A DNA stretch of 48,207 nt from Terriglobia bacterium (GTDB lineage Bacteria > Acidobacteriota > Terriglobia > Terriglobales > Acidobacteriaceae). This document shows, piece after piece, positions 26,040 through 35,269 of this stretch. Where the stretch lies: assembly GCA_032252755.1 (NCBI GenBank), contig JAVUPY010000085.1:1-48207 (forward strand), in the 5' to 3' direction. The translations under genes were made by a program, and so were the position numbers. Numbering within the stretch: position 1 is the first letter of the stretch; every line of letters starts with the position of its first letter. The notes beneath the pieces are model-generated. The model ran no database searches. It was not told the origin of the DNA and saw only the letters and a list, made by a program, of their open reading frames with translations.

Positions 26040-26833
26040 GCGCGAACCCTGTCGTTTATTTCATCGACGACAGCGCAACCATGCGCGAGGTCATCAAGAT
26101 CGCCTTCCGGCGCGAGAACATCAACGTGGTCGCCTGCCACGACGCATTATCGGCGATCGGCCTGATGGAGCAGAACGTCCCCGACGTCGTCATCAGCGAT
26201 GTCATCATGCCGGAGAAGGACGGCTACGAAGTCTGCCAGTACATCAAGCAGCATCCGACGCTGGGGAGGACGCCGGTCATCCTGATGTCAGGCGTGGTGA
26301 ATAAGCAGGTTGCGGAAAAGGCGTTTGCAGTAAAGGCCGATGAACTCATTCGCAAGCCGTTCCAGCCGCAGGATCTCATCACGCGCGTGCGGCATCTGTT
26401 GAATCCAAAAGCTCCTGCCGAAGCACAGCCCGCAGTTGCGGCGCCGGCAGCAGCAGCGGCGTTGAGCAGCATTTTCGCCGCTCCGGCGACACGGCCCATG
26501 GCAACGAGACCCGCCGCGCAGGTTCCCCCGGCAATCCGTCAACCGGTTGCGATGCCGGTACCGGCGGCGGCGGTGACGCCACGCCCGATCGCCACACCAC
26601 AATTTGCCGCCCCGGTTGCCCAGGTAGCGCCTGTACCGGTGGCGACCTCTCAAGCAGTGGCTCCCACGAGCCGCGTTCCCGCACCACCGAGTTCGATGGA
26701 TGCGTCCAAGATGCGATTGGAGATCATGCGGTTGATGTCGCAAATCAAGAAGCTGGAGAGCGAACTGGAAGCAGAGCGTGAATACGCACGCGCCCTGGAA
26801 GAACACATTAAGACGCTGCAGGAAAGCGAATAG
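26036..26833 (+). CDS. Response regulator with Ala/Pro linker and coiled coil
   Basis: A 265-residue protein, last gene of the operon. The receiver (1-125) is complete: acidic pair in YFIDDSATM, D55 in VVISDVIMP, Ser in LMSG and Lys in IRKPF. Residues about 126-220 are a low-complexity Ala/Pro/Val/Thr linker. The last 40 residues form a predicted coiled coil (KMRLEIMRLMSQIKKLESEL onward). No DNA-binding or enzymatic domain is present. It likely multimerises or anchors to a partner through the coiled coil and is probably phosphorylated by the hybrid CheA. GAGGGAGG lies just before its start, a strong ribosome site inside the preceding gene. Confidence 0.87.
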   Translation: MSANPVVYFIDDSATMREVIKIAFRRENINVVACHDALSAIGLMEQNVPDVVISDVIMPEKDGYEVCQYIKQHPTLGRTPVILMSGVVNKQVAEKAFAVKADELIRKPFQPQDLITRVRHLLNPKAPAEAQPAVAAPAAAAALSSIFAAPATRPMATRPAAQVPPAIRQPVAMPVPAAAVTPRPIATPQFAAPVAQVAPVPVATSQAVAPTSRVPAPPSSMDASKMRLEIMRLMSQIKKLESELEAEREYARALEEHIKTLQESE

Positions 26834-26859
26834 TCATCAAGTCCTTCTAAAACTTGTCT

Positions 26860-28848
26860 TTACCCGAAGATGAATTCTTTGGTCCGCAGGTCGCGGATCT
26901 GGTCGCGCATCCTGGCGGCTTTTTCGAACTCGAAGCGCTTGGCCGACTCGCGCATTTCCTCTTCCATCCGTGCGATGAAGTTATCGAGATCCTCCTGTGA
27001 TTTGAATTCGGGCAGGGTGTCGGCTTGTTCGGAGATGTCGGCGTAGTCGGCTTCGACAATCTTGGCGAGCGACATATCGAGACGGCTGACGATGCTTTGA
27101 GGGGTGATGCCGTGTTCCTCGTTGTAGGCCATTTGCACCGCTCGGCGCCGCTCGGTTTCGTCCATGGCCTTCTGCATCGACTCAGTCATCCGATCGGCAT
27201 AGAGGATGGCGCGGCCTTCAAGGTGTCGCGCACAGCGGCCGATGGTCTGGATGAGCGAACCCTGTGAGCGCAGGAAGCCTTCCTTGTCGGCGTCGAGGAT
27301 GGCGACAAGCGAGACTTCAGGGAGGTCGAGGCCTTCGCGCAGCAAGTTAATTCCGATAAGGACATCGAACTCTCCCTTGCGAAGATCGCGAATGATCTTG
27401 ATGCGCTCGAGCGTTTCGACTTCAGAGTGCATGTATCGGCAGCGAACGCCAACTTCGGTGTAATACTCGGCGAGATCCTCTGCCATGCGCTTGGTTAGCG
27501 TTGTTACAAGGACGCGCTCACCACGATCGACACGCTTCCGAATCTCGCCCAGCAAATCGTCGATCTGGCCCTTCACAGGTCGAACTTCGACTTCGGGATC
27601 GACGAGGCCGGTGGGACGGATGATCTGCTCGACAACGACTCCGGCCGACTTAGTGAGCTCATACGGACCGGGTGTTGCCGAAACATAGACTGCCTGGTTC
27701 ACCCGGTTTTCGAATTCCTCGAACTGTAATGGCCGGTTGTCCAGGGCGCTGGGCAAGCGGAACCCGTATTCGATGAGGTTCTGCTTACGCGAGCGGTCAC
27801 CGTGCCACATACCATGGAGTTGCGGGACCGTCTGGTGCGACTCGTCGATGAAGAGCAGGTAATCGCGCGGTACGTAATCGAGCAGCGTCGGTGGCGGTTC
27901 GCCAGGGAGTCGTCCCGTGAAATGACGCGAATAGTTTTCGATCCCATGGCAGTAACCCATTGACTGGATCATTTCGAGGTCGAAGCGCGTGCGCTGGTGA
28001 ATGCGCTGCGACTCGACGAGACGTCCCTGCGACTCCAGCTCTTTTTCCCACCACGCCAGCTCTTCGAGGATTGATTGCACGGCGTGCTTTTTCGTCTCGG
28101 GCTTCATGACGTAGTGCGTCTTGGGGTAGATAGGCAGGCGGGTGTACTTCTGCTTCACAGTGCCGAAGAGCGGATCGATCTGCGCGAGAGTTTCGACTTC
28201 ATCGCCAAAGAGCTCGATGCGATAGGCGTTGTCGTCGTAGGTGGGGAAGATTTCGATGACATCGCCGCGCACTCGGAAGGTTCCGCGGCGGAAATCGTCG
28301 TTGGTGCGCTCGTAGAGGATCTCAACGAGTTTACGCACGATGTCTTCGCGCTTGATGCGCTGTCCTTTTTCGAGGAAGAGCAACATGCCGTAGTAGGCTT
28401 CCGGCGAGCCCAGGCCGTAAATGCAGCTGACGGAAGCGACAATGATGCAGTCGCGGCGCTCGAAGAGTGACTTGGTGGCCGAGAGGCGGAGCTTGTCGAG
28501 CTCGTCATTGATCGTCGCTTCCTTCTCAATGTAGACATCAGATGCCGGAATATAGGCCTCAGGCTGGTAGTAGTCGTAGTAGGAGACGAAGTACTCCACG
28601 GCATTGTTCGGGAAGAACGACTTGAACTCATGGTAGAGCTGCGCGGCCAGGGTCTTGTTGTGGGCGAGGATGAGCCCCGGGCGGTTCACGTGTTCAATAA
28701 TCTTCGCCATTGTGAACGTCTTGCCGGAGCCGGTGACGCCCAGCAGTACCTGGTGCTTTTCGCCGTCGTAGATACCGCGCACGAGCTGTTCGATCGCGCG
28801 TCCCTGGTCGCCGCGCGGCTTGTAGTCGCTATGAAGTTTGAAGTCCAT
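26860..28848 (-). CDS. uvrB: Excinuclease ABC subunit B (UvrB)
   Basis: UvrB is the damage-verifying helicase-like subunit of nucleotide excision repair, loaded by UvrA and recruiting UvrC. At 662 residues it has normal length. Walker A GVTGSGKT (about 38-45), the beta-hairpin region [12 protein letters not shown], the DEAD-like box IDESHQT, motif [11 protein letters not shown] and the C-terminal UVR coiled-coil motif (last 40 residues) are all visible. It is convergent with the chemosensory operon, with 26 bases between the stops, and unrelated to it functionally. The start has no good ribosome site. Confidence 0.98.
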   Translation of the reverse strand: MDFKLHSDYKPRGDQGRAIEQLVRGIYDGEKHQVLLGVTGSGKTFTMAKIIEHVNRPGLILAHNKTLAAQLYHEFKSFFPNNAVEYFVSYYDYYQPEAYIPASDVYIEKEATINDELDKLRLSATKSLFERRDCIIVASVSCIYGLGSPEAYYGMLLFLEKGQRIKREDIVRKLVEILYERTNDDFRRGTFRVRGDVIEIFPTYDDNAYRIELFGDEVETLAQIDPLFGTVKQKYTRLPIYPKTHYVMKPETKKHAVQSILEELAWWEKELESQGRLVESQRIHQRTRFDLEMIQSMGYCHGIENYSRHFTGRLPGEPPPTLLDYVPRDYLLFIDESHQTVPQLHGMWHGDRSRKQNLIEYGFRLPSALDNRPLQFEEFENRVNQAVYVSATPGPYELTKSAGVVVEQIIRPTGLVDPEVEVRPVKGQIDDLLGEIRKRVDRGERVLVTTLTKRMAEDLAEYYTEVGVRCRYMHSEVETLERIKIIRDLRKGEFDVLIGINLLREGLDLPEVSLVAILDADKEGFLRSQGSLIQTIGRCARHLEGRAILYADRMTESMQKAMDETERRRAVQMAYNEEHGITPQSIVSRLDMSLAKIVEADYADISEQADTLPEFKSQEDLDNFIARMEEEMRESAKRFEFEKAARMRDQIRDLRTKEFIFG

Positions 28849-28900
28849 AAAATGGCCGGAAGCCCCTCTAGTCCGAATTTCGAGCCGTGGGCATCTCTTT

Positions 28901-28906
28901 AGTATA
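28901..28906 (-). promoter_or_regulatory. Putative -10 box for uvrB
   Basis: TATACT on the minus strand (five of six consensus) lies 53 bases upstream of the uvrB start, in the divergent gap with the kinase gene. I find only a weak -35 (TTCACT-like) with short spacing. No SOS box of the LexA type was recognised in this gap. Confidence 0.3.
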
Positions 28907-29033
28907 AACCAGCTCGTTCGCAGTGAATTGCTCTGCGGTGACTCACATCACCGCAATCTGCCGCACGAAGAGCTATGCTTCGCGACAAGTGAGGGCCAGT
29001 CTGTTCGGCGCATCTCGCGCCTGGTGGTGTTCC

Positions 29034-31181
29034 ATGTCCACTGGATCAGTGCAGACGACAGTCTTAATTGGGCGTCAACTCGGCCACTACACAATTCTTG
29101 AACTCGTCGGTACGGGCGGCATGGGCGACGTGTATCGTGCGCATGACGATCACCTCGATCGTGATGTCGCCGTAAAGGTCCTCCGGACGGGAATCTTCGC
29201 TGATGCCGAGGCTCGTCAGCGGCTGAGAAATGAAGCCCTGATGCTCTCGCGCTTGAACCACCCCAACGTCGCAACGGTCCACGACTTCGACACCTACAAC
29301 GGAATCGATTTCCTGGTGACGGAGTACCTCACCGGAGCGTCGCTCAGCGAGAGGTTGACAGAGGGGCCGTTGCCGGAGAGCGAGGTACTCGAACTGGGTG
29401 TGCAACTCGCGGAGGGTCTCGGTGCTGCGCACGACCAGGGACTACTCCATCGCGACGTGAAACCGGCGAACGTCAGGGTCCTTTCGGGGAATCACATCAA
29501 GATCCTCGATTTCGGAATTGCGGCAGAAGGCGGCGGGGCTGAAACCGCCACCGCAACCACCGTCGACATTGAACCGGGTGTCGGTGGGACACTGGCATAC
29601 ATGGCGCCGGAAGTCCTGCAGGGGACACTGCCCGATACGCGCAGCGATATCTACTCAGCCGGCGTGGTGCTGTACGAAATGGCGACGGGGCACCTTCCGT
29701 TCCAGCAGACGCTTGCCCCGGCTCTCGTCGAGGCAATCTTCCACCAGGCTCCGCCGCGTCCGAGCATGTGGAATCCGCAGGTTTCGACGAAGGTGGAGGA
29801 GTTAATACTTCGCTGTATGGAGAGGAACCCGGCGCACCGGTATCAATCGGCGCGCGATCTTGCGGCGGACTTGCGGCGAACGCAAATCCTGGGAACGGGG
29901 CTGGAAAAATCCATTGCCATACTTTACTTCGAGAACCTGAGCCGCAGTTCGGAGGACGAGTATTTCCGCGACGGGATCACGGAAGATATTACGACGGAAC
30001 TCTCCAATATCAAGGAATTCCGTGTCTTTTCACGTTCAGCAGTACTTCCGTTCCGCGACAAACCGATGACCCCGACGTATGCCGGCGAGCAGTTGAATGC
30101 GTCGTACGTGCTGGAAGGGAGTGTCCGGCGCGCGGGAGATCAATTGCGGATCACGGCGAAACTGGTGGACACCAAGAAGGGCCACACCGTCTGGGCAGAA
30201 CGTTATGATCGGAAGTTGGAAGATGTATTCGCCATCCAGGATGAGGTCGCAAAGAGCATCGCGGGTGCCCTGCGTGTCGCCTTGACGGAGAAAGAGAAGC
30301 GCGAGATTGAAAAGGTTCCCACGAGAGATGTTCGTGCCTACGATTTTTATCTCCGCGGACGCCAGTTCTTTCACCAGTTCCGGGAGAAAGGTTTTGGGCT
30401 CGCGAGGGAGATGTTCGAGAAGGCAATCGAGGTCGATCCTTTATATGCGCGCGCCTATGCGGGCATTGCGGATTGTTCCGCGTTTATCTACTTCTATTGG
30501 CGGTCGACGGACGAGAACCTTGAAAAGGCAGACATTGCAAGTCGGAGGGCGCTGGAGTTAGACCCGGATCTGGCCGAAGCGCATGCCAGTCGCGGGATGA
30601 TCTACTCGTTCCGAAAACAATTTGCCGATGCCGAGAGGGAGTTTCAACTCTCATTGCGGTTGAGTCCGAGGCTGTTCGAGGCGTACTACTTCAACGCCCG
30701 CAATCTCTACTCGCAGGGGCGTCTGGAGGAGGCGGCGCGCTGGTTTGAGCAGGCCAGCCGAGTCGACCCGGAGGACTACCAGGCACCGATGCTGCGTGCC
30801 AGCGCGTTGCATGGACTGGGAAAGAAGTACGAATCGGATGCGTGCTATCGGCAGGGATTACTCGCCGCGGAGAAACATTTGGAGATTCATCCCGATGATG
30901 CCCGGGCTCTTTATTTTGGTGCCAACGCTCTTACGCAATTGAACGAGCGCGAGCGGGCGATTCGCTGGGCAGAGCGGGCCCTGGAAATGGAACCAGATGA
31001 GCACCAGGTGCTCTACAACGTAGCCTGCGTATATGCGCTACTCGGCGAACAAGAGCGCGCCATTGATTGCCTCCAAAAATCCGTGACGCAAGGCTGGGGG
31101 CAGAAACAGTGGATGATGAACGACCCCGATCTCGCCAGCCTGCGCGGAAATTCGCGGTTTCAGAAGTTGATTGAATCATAG
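29034..31181 (+). CDS. Ser/Thr protein kinase with TolB-like domain and TPRs
   Basis: About 715 residues from the ATG at 29034, chosen because the kinase fold begins right after it. The Hanks-type kinase (about 18-280) has the Gly loop GTGGMGDVY, Lys48 in VAVKVL, catalytic loop HRDVKPAN (D141) and DFG (159-161), so it should be active. A TolB/FlgO-like domain follows (SIAILYFENLS, YFRDGITEDITTEL, YVLEGSVRR), then tetratricopeptide repeats to the end (about 440-710). I see no membrane segment, which many relatives have between kinase and TolB part. Such multi-domain kinases are abundant in Acidobacteria; substrates are unknown. It is divergent from uvrB and appears monocistronic. Confidence 0.93.
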   Translation: MSTGSVQTTVLIGRQLGHYTILELVGTGGMGDVYRAHDDHLDRDVAVKVLRTGIFADAEARQRLRNEALMLSRLNHPNVATVHDFDTYNGIDFLVTEYLTGASLSERLTEGPLPESEVLELGVQLAEGLGAAHDQGLLHRDVKPANVRVLSGNHIKILDFGIAAEGGGAETATATTVDIEPGVGGTLAYMAPEVLQGTLPDTRSDIYSAGVVLYEMATGHLPFQQTLAPALVEAIFHQAPPRPSMWNPQVSTKVEELILRCMERNPAHRYQSARDLAADLRRTQILGTGLEKSIAILYFENLSRSSEDEYFRDGITEDITTELSNIKEFRVFSRSAVLPFRDKPMTPTYAGEQLNASYVLEGSVRRAGDQLRITAKLVDTKKGHTVWAERYDRKLEDVFAIQDEVAKSIAGALRVALTEKEKREIEKVPTRDVRAYDFYLRGRQFFHQFREKGFGLAREMFEKAIEVDPLYARAYAGIADCSAFIYFYWRSTDENLEKADIASRRALELDPDLAEAHASRGMIYSFRKQFADAEREFQLSLRLSPRLFEAYYFNARNLYSQGRLEEAARWFEQASRVDPEDYQAPMLRASALHGLGKKYESDACYRQGLLAAEKHLEIHPDDARALYFGANALTQLNERERAIRWAERALEMEPDEHQVLYNVACVYALLGEQERAIDCLQKSVTQGWGQKQWMMNDPDLASLRGNSRFQKLIES

Positions 31182-31306
31182 CAACTGAGCTACTGGTTTA
31201 GTGGCCCGCCACTGTGTGACGGTGACAATCGGCAGCAATCGCTCGCCGCCCGGCTGAAGCAGCCACTGAAGAAATTGCTCGAATGAAGCGACATCTCTGT
31301 CGAGAT

Positions 31307-31924
31307 CTAGTGACGTCGGGCCCCCAGCGTGCCAGCCTCGTAACAGCGGGCGTCCACCCTTGAGAGATGTTTGGCCTGTTTAGGCGTGATGAGCCGGATG
31401 TGCGGCACCTCGAGCAACAACTCGGGGACGGCCCACACCGGCTTTTCCGTCGTCATCCAGTCGATGGTGTCGAAGCGGCTGAGATCGACTGGCCGGCAGT
31501 AGCCGCGGAGAGTGCGCTCGCCCCGATAGTTGAAGTAGTCGTCAAAGTAGCTCATAGCGAGTTCGCGAATGGAGCGGTAAACCGGCTCGCGGTAACGCAG
31601 GCCAGAGAAGTTCGACTTCGCGATGGTCCCCCAGTAGCCGTCGACGTGGTAGACCGCGAGGACATGATCGGTGTCCTGTATGGCCTCGAGGTCCATGATT
31701 AGTGGAGGAAACCCGTTCACGCGCAATGCCGCGGCAGCGAAGAGCGCACCTTCGAGGCAATGGGCGGTACGCTGGCGCAGCACGCGACGAGGCGACCATG
31801 CGGTATTGGCGACGTGGTACGGAAGTTCGTTGAGGAAGTGCTGGATTTTGTGCGGAGTTTTGAGCGACCGGAGCTTGCGAAGCTCGGCGGACGTGAAGCC
31901 GAAGGTTGGAGCGCTGTTGTGCAT
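31307..31924 (-). CDS. Transglutaminase-like conserved protein
   Basis: About 205 residues from the ATG at 31924; the frame can be extended three codons to a TTG. TAHCLEGALFAAAALR places Cys56 at the start of a helix and DTDHVLAVYHVDGYWGTIAKSN supplies His87 on a strand, the order and spacing of transglutaminase/cysteine-protease-like domains. A third catalytic residue cannot be named with confidence. No signal peptide is seen, so it is probably cytoplasmic. It sits between the kinase gene (convergent) and the HAD phosphatase gene (same strand, 95 bases upstream). Real activity (protease, amidase or cross-linking) is unknown. Confidence 0.7.
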   Translation of the reverse strand: MHNSAPTFGFTSAELRKLRSLKTPHKIQHFLNELPYHVANTAWSPRRVLRQRTAHCLEGALFAAAALRVNGFPPLIMDLEAIQDTDHVLAVYHVDGYWGTIAKSNFSGLRYREPVYRSIRELAMSYFDDYFNYRGERTLRGYCRPVDLSRFDTIDWMTTEKPVWAVPELLLEVPHIRLITPKQAKHLSRVDARCYEAGTLGARRH

Positions 31925-32018
31925 GTTCGTCAATAGAAGTTAAAAGGGCAGAGGGCAAAAGAGAAAACGAAAAACTCTCAAATCAAATGTTTTGCGCTTT
32001 ACCCCATTTACTTTGACC

Positions 32019-32759
32019 TCAGCCTGAGAAGCCCTCACTGGCTGGGACTTCGCTGCTGGAGCGCTTGGGCTGTAGTCCCAGCGCCTCGACAAGCTCGTAT
32101 GGTGCGTCGATAAAGACGTCCGGTGGTGCAGATTCAAGGCTGTGCGGCGAGAGTCCGTAGGTGCAGCCGACAGACCACATGCCGGTGTTCCGGGCGGTGA
32201 GCGTGTCATTGTGCGAGTCGCCGATCATGACGGTTTCTTCCGGGGAAGCGTTCGCCAATTCCATGAGCTTTCGCGCGCCTTCCGGGTCGGGCTTCTTCGT
32301 CCCGAAGCTATTGCCGCCAAAGACCTCGAAGAAGTAGCAGGCCAGTCCAAGCCCTTCAACGATTCCCTGCGAGGGCTTCACCGGCTTGTTGCTCAGGACG
32401 GCCATTCTCATTTTGCCGTCGCTGGCTTCACGGATTGCTTCTAAAGCCTCTTTCATTCCAGCGTAGACGTAGGTGTTGTCAAGCTTGTGCTCGCGGTAAT
32501 AACGGACGAAGAAGTGGAGAGAGTCGGCGAAGAGCCTACCGTCTTCAGGGTCGTTAAGTGCGCGGCGGATAAGCATGGGCGCGCCATCGCCGATGTAGGT
32601 AGCGATGACGTCAACCGGTAGCTCGGGGCGGCCAAGGTTCCGCAGGAGAGCGTTCACCGAGTGGGCTATATCGAGCTCGCTGTCAACGAGCGTGCCGTCG
32701 AGATCGAAAATGAGGAGCTTGATGCGGTCTTTGGGAAGAGGACGGAGAATACGAATCAT
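32019..32759 (-). CDS. gph: HAD phosphatase, phosphoglycolate phosphatase-like
   Basis: A 246-residue HAD-superfamily hydrolase. Motif I IFDLDGTLVDSELD holds nucleophile D19 and general acid D21, followed by a helical cap as in phosphoglycolate phosphatase. Motif II is VLSNKP, the Lys of motif III precedes FGTKKPDPEGA, and motif IV is MIGDSHNDT. The expected job is removal of 2-phosphoglycolate made during DNA repair or metabolism, though related phosphatases share the same motifs. TATACT about ten bases upstream of the ATG would give an almost leaderless message. The neighbouring E1 dehydrogenase gene is divergent. Confidence 0.87.
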   Translation of the reverse strand: MIRILRPLPKDRIKLLIFDLDGTLVDSELDIAHSVNALLRNLGRPELPVDVIATYIGDGAPMLIRRALNDPEDGRLFADSLHFFVRYYREHKLDNTYVYAGMKEALEAIREASDGKMRMAVLSNKPVKPSQGIVEGLGLACYFFEVFGGNSFGTKKPDPEGARKLMELANASPEETVMIGDSHNDTLTARNTGMWSVGCTYGLSPHSLESAPPDVFIDAPYELVEALGLQPKRSSSEVPASEGFSG

Positions 32760-32915
32760 TGCATTCTCAGTATACCGGGCATTTGTCGTCAGCCGCCCGG
32801 TGCTAATAACCCGTGAACTGGGAACTGACTTGCAGCATCATTTACAATAGAATGTTTGCCCCGGCTAGGGAAACGTGGGGTTCTCGCTAGCCTTCAGATC
32901 CGACTCGGAGACCAA

Positions 32916-35117
32916 ATGGCACCCAAGACAGCTACGCGAAATGGCGCGACCGCGACTGCCGAAAAGACCTACGAAGGCTTGAGCAGGCAACAGCTTATCG
33001 ATATTTACCGGCTGATGTTCCTCTCGCGACGGATCGACGATCGCGAAATCCTGCTCAAACGCCAGCAGAAGATCTTCTTCCAGATATCAGGCGCCGGGCA
33101 TGAGGCGATGCTGGTTGCCGCCGGGCTACAGCTCCGGTCGGGCTATGACTGGTTCTATCCTTATTATCGCGACCGCGCCCTTTGCCTTGCGCTGGGTATG
33201 ACTCCGCTGGAGATGCTGCTGGGCGCGGTAGGTGCCGCCGATGATCCCAATTCTGGTGGGCGCCAGATGCCTTCTCACTGGGGCCACAAGAAGCTGAATA
33301 TCGTAACTCAATCCTCGCCGACGGGCACGCAGATGCTGCAGGCGGTCGGTTGCGCCGAAGCCGGGCGCTTCTTTGCGAAGCATCCCGAGGCGGCCGAGAA
33401 GGCCGAAGGCGATTATCGCGCATTCAAGGATGTCGAGTTCCATGGGGATGAGGTCGTTTACGCTTCGTGCGGCGATGGCACGACGTCGGAAGGCGAGTTC
33501 TGGGAGTCGCTGAACACGGCGGCCAACAAGAAGCTGCCGATCTTGGTCGTGGTAGAGGACAACGAGTACGCCATTTCAGTACCGGTAGAGGTGAATACCG
33601 CGGGTGGTAACATCTCACGGCTCGTCACTGGCTTTCCAAATTTTCATTTTGAAGAGTGCGATGGCACTGATCCGATTGCCAGCTACGCGGCTTTCAAGCG
33701 GGCCATTGATCACATTCGTGCGGGGAACGGTCCGGCATTTGTGCACGGTCACGTGACCCGTCCGTATTCGCACTCGCTTTCGGATGACGAGAAGCTTTAT
33801 CGCCCGGAGATGGAGCGATTGCAGGAATCGGAGCGCGATCCCATCCGGCGGTTCAAGACGTTCCTGCTTAGCGAGGGCATTCTCGACGAAGCTGGCATTG
33901 AGCAAATCGAAAAGGGCGTGGATGCCGAGTTGCAGGATGCTACCGACGATGCTCTGAAAGCGGCGTTCCCGGCATTGGATAGCTATAGCCATAACATCTA
34001 CTCGCCAGACCTTGATCCTACTTCGAACGCTTTCGATACGCGTCCTCACTGGGAATTTGAGGATGAGGGCGGCCACAAAGCTGGCGTGCAGAAGACGATG
34101 GCGGACCTGATCAACTCCACACTGCGCGACGAGATGAAGCGCGATCCCCGCATCGTGATGTTCGGCGAGGACGTGGCCGACTGCTCGCGCGAAGAATATC
34201 TCTCTGCCAAGCAGGTGAAAGGGAAGGGCGGCGTCTTTAAACTCACGTCCGGGCTGCAGTGCGATTTCGGCAGCGACAGAGTATTCAATTCGCCACTCGC
34301 AGAAGCAAATATCGTCGGGCGGGCAGTGGGCATGGCGACTCGCGGACTCAAACCCGTCGTTGAGATCCAGTTCTTCGACTATATCTGGCCTGCCATGCAG
34401 CAGCTTCGCAACGAGTTGCCGCTCATTCGCTGGCGCTCCAGTGGTGCGTTCAGCTCTCCTGCTGTGGTGCGTGTCGCGATTGGCGGATACCTGACCGGCG
34501 GTTCTATCTATCACTCCCAGTCGGGTGAGGTGTTTTTCACGCACACGCCGGGGATGCGAGTCGTCTTTCCATCGAATGCCCTCGATGCAGCGGGACTGCT
34601 CCGGACCTCGATTCGGTGCGACGATCCCGTGATGTTCCTTGAACACAAGCGCCTCTATCGCGAAGCGTACGGGCGCTCGCCTTATCCGGGACCGGACTAC
34701 ATGGTCCCCTTCGGCAAAGCGAAAGTCGTCAAGGAGGGTAAAGACCTGACGGTGATTACCTACGGCGCAACTGTCCCGCGATCGCTACAAGCGGCGCAGA
34801 AGATCGAGCGAGATCACAACGTCAGCGTCGAAATTATCGACCTGCGCACGCTCAGCCCCTACGACTGGGAAGCAATCGCGACTTCAGTGAAGAAGACCAG
34901 TCGGGCACTCGTCGTCCATGAAGACATGCTGAGCTGGGGCTATGGTGCGGAGATTGCCGCACGAATCGCCGATGAACTCTTCTTCGATCTCGACGCGCCT
35001 GTGCGGCGGGTCGCGGCGAAAGATACGTTCGTTGCTTACCAGCCATTGCTCGAAGACGTCATCCTGCCTCAACCGGACGATATTCTCAGGGCAATGCTGG
35101 AGTTGAGCAAGGTCTAG
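32916..35117 (+). CDS. Thiamine-diphosphate E1 dehydrogenase, fused alpha and beta subunits
   Basis: A 733-residue fusion. The alpha half (about 20-370) has ISGAGHEAM, a Tyr-rich YPYYRDRA segment and the ThDP/Mg motif from [10 protein letters not shown] (186) to EDNEYA (about 214-219). The beta half (about 400-733) has [26 protein letters not shown], the transketolase-C part [14 protein letters not shown] and a usual E1-beta end. The closest functions are branched-chain 2-oxoacid or pyruvate dehydrogenase E1, which decarboxylates the 2-oxoacid and acylates E2 lipoate. No E2 or E3 gene is adjacent, so partners must be elsewhere. ATG at 32916 has GGAG six bases upstream; the upstream in-frame ATG at 32856 has no ribosome site. 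Confidence 0.9.
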   Translation: MAPKTATRNGATATAEKTYEGLSRQQLIDIYRLMFLSRRIDDREILLKRQQKIFFQISGAGHEAMLVAAGLQLRSGYDWFYPYYRDRALCLALGMTPLEMLLGAVGAADDPNSGGRQMPSHWGHKKLNIVTQSSPTGTQMLQAVGCAEAGRFFAKHPEAAEKAEGDYRAFKDVEFHGDEVVYASCGDGTTSEGEFWESLNTAANKKLPILVVVEDNEYAISVPVEVNTAGGNISRLVTGFPNFHFEECDGTDPIASYAAFKRAIDHIRAGNGPAFVHGHVTRPYSHSLSDDEKLYRPEMERLQESERDPIRRFKTFLLSEGILDEAGIEQIEKGVDAELQDATDDALKAAFPALDSYSHNIYSPDLDPTSNAFDTRPHWEFEDEGGHKAGVQKTMADLINSTLRDEMKRDPRIVMFGEDVADCSREEYLSAKQVKGKGGVFKLTSGLQCDFGSDRVFNSPLAEANIVGRAVGMATRGLKPVVEIQFFDYIWPAMQQLRNELPLIRWRSSGAFSSPAVVRVAIGGYLTGGSIYHSQSGEVFFTHTPGMRVVFPSNALDAAGLLRTSIRCDDPVMFLEHKRLYREAYGRSPYPGPDYMVPFGKAKVVKEGKDLTVITYGATVPRSLQAAQKIERDHNVSVEIIDLRTLSPYDWEAIATSVKKTSRALVVHEDMLSWGYGAEIAARIADELFFDLDAPVRRVAAKDTFVAYQPLLEDVILPQPDDILRAMLELSKV

Positions 35118-35129
35118 AAAATAAAATAC

Positions 35130-35165
35130 GGGTGCCAGGTTCCGGATACCAGGTACCTGGAACCC
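35130..35165. repeat. CCAGGTACCTGG palindrome within a larger hairpin
   Basis: GGGTGCCAGGT (35130-35140) pairs with ACCTGGAACCC (35155-35165) with one mismatch. Inside it, CCAGGTACCTGG at 35149-35160 is a perfect 12-base palindrome. It follows the E1 dehydrogenase stop by about a dozen bases, so it may end that transcript, though there is no T tract. The rest of the 152-base gap to 35269 shows no gene. Confidence 0.5.
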
Positions 35166-35269
35166 AATCCGTAGGGTCAAATCTCGCGTTCTGCACACTC
35201 TCACACCAATTCACAGCACTGAATTCATCCTCTCCAGCGTAAGATAATTAGTCATCTTCTCGGGCCATC

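Noticed and set aside
31182-31306. A small RNA or tRNA after the Ser/Thr kinase gene
   Set aside because: Only a 5-pair hairpin (AGTGG/CCACT) is present; there is no cloverleaf and no T tract.
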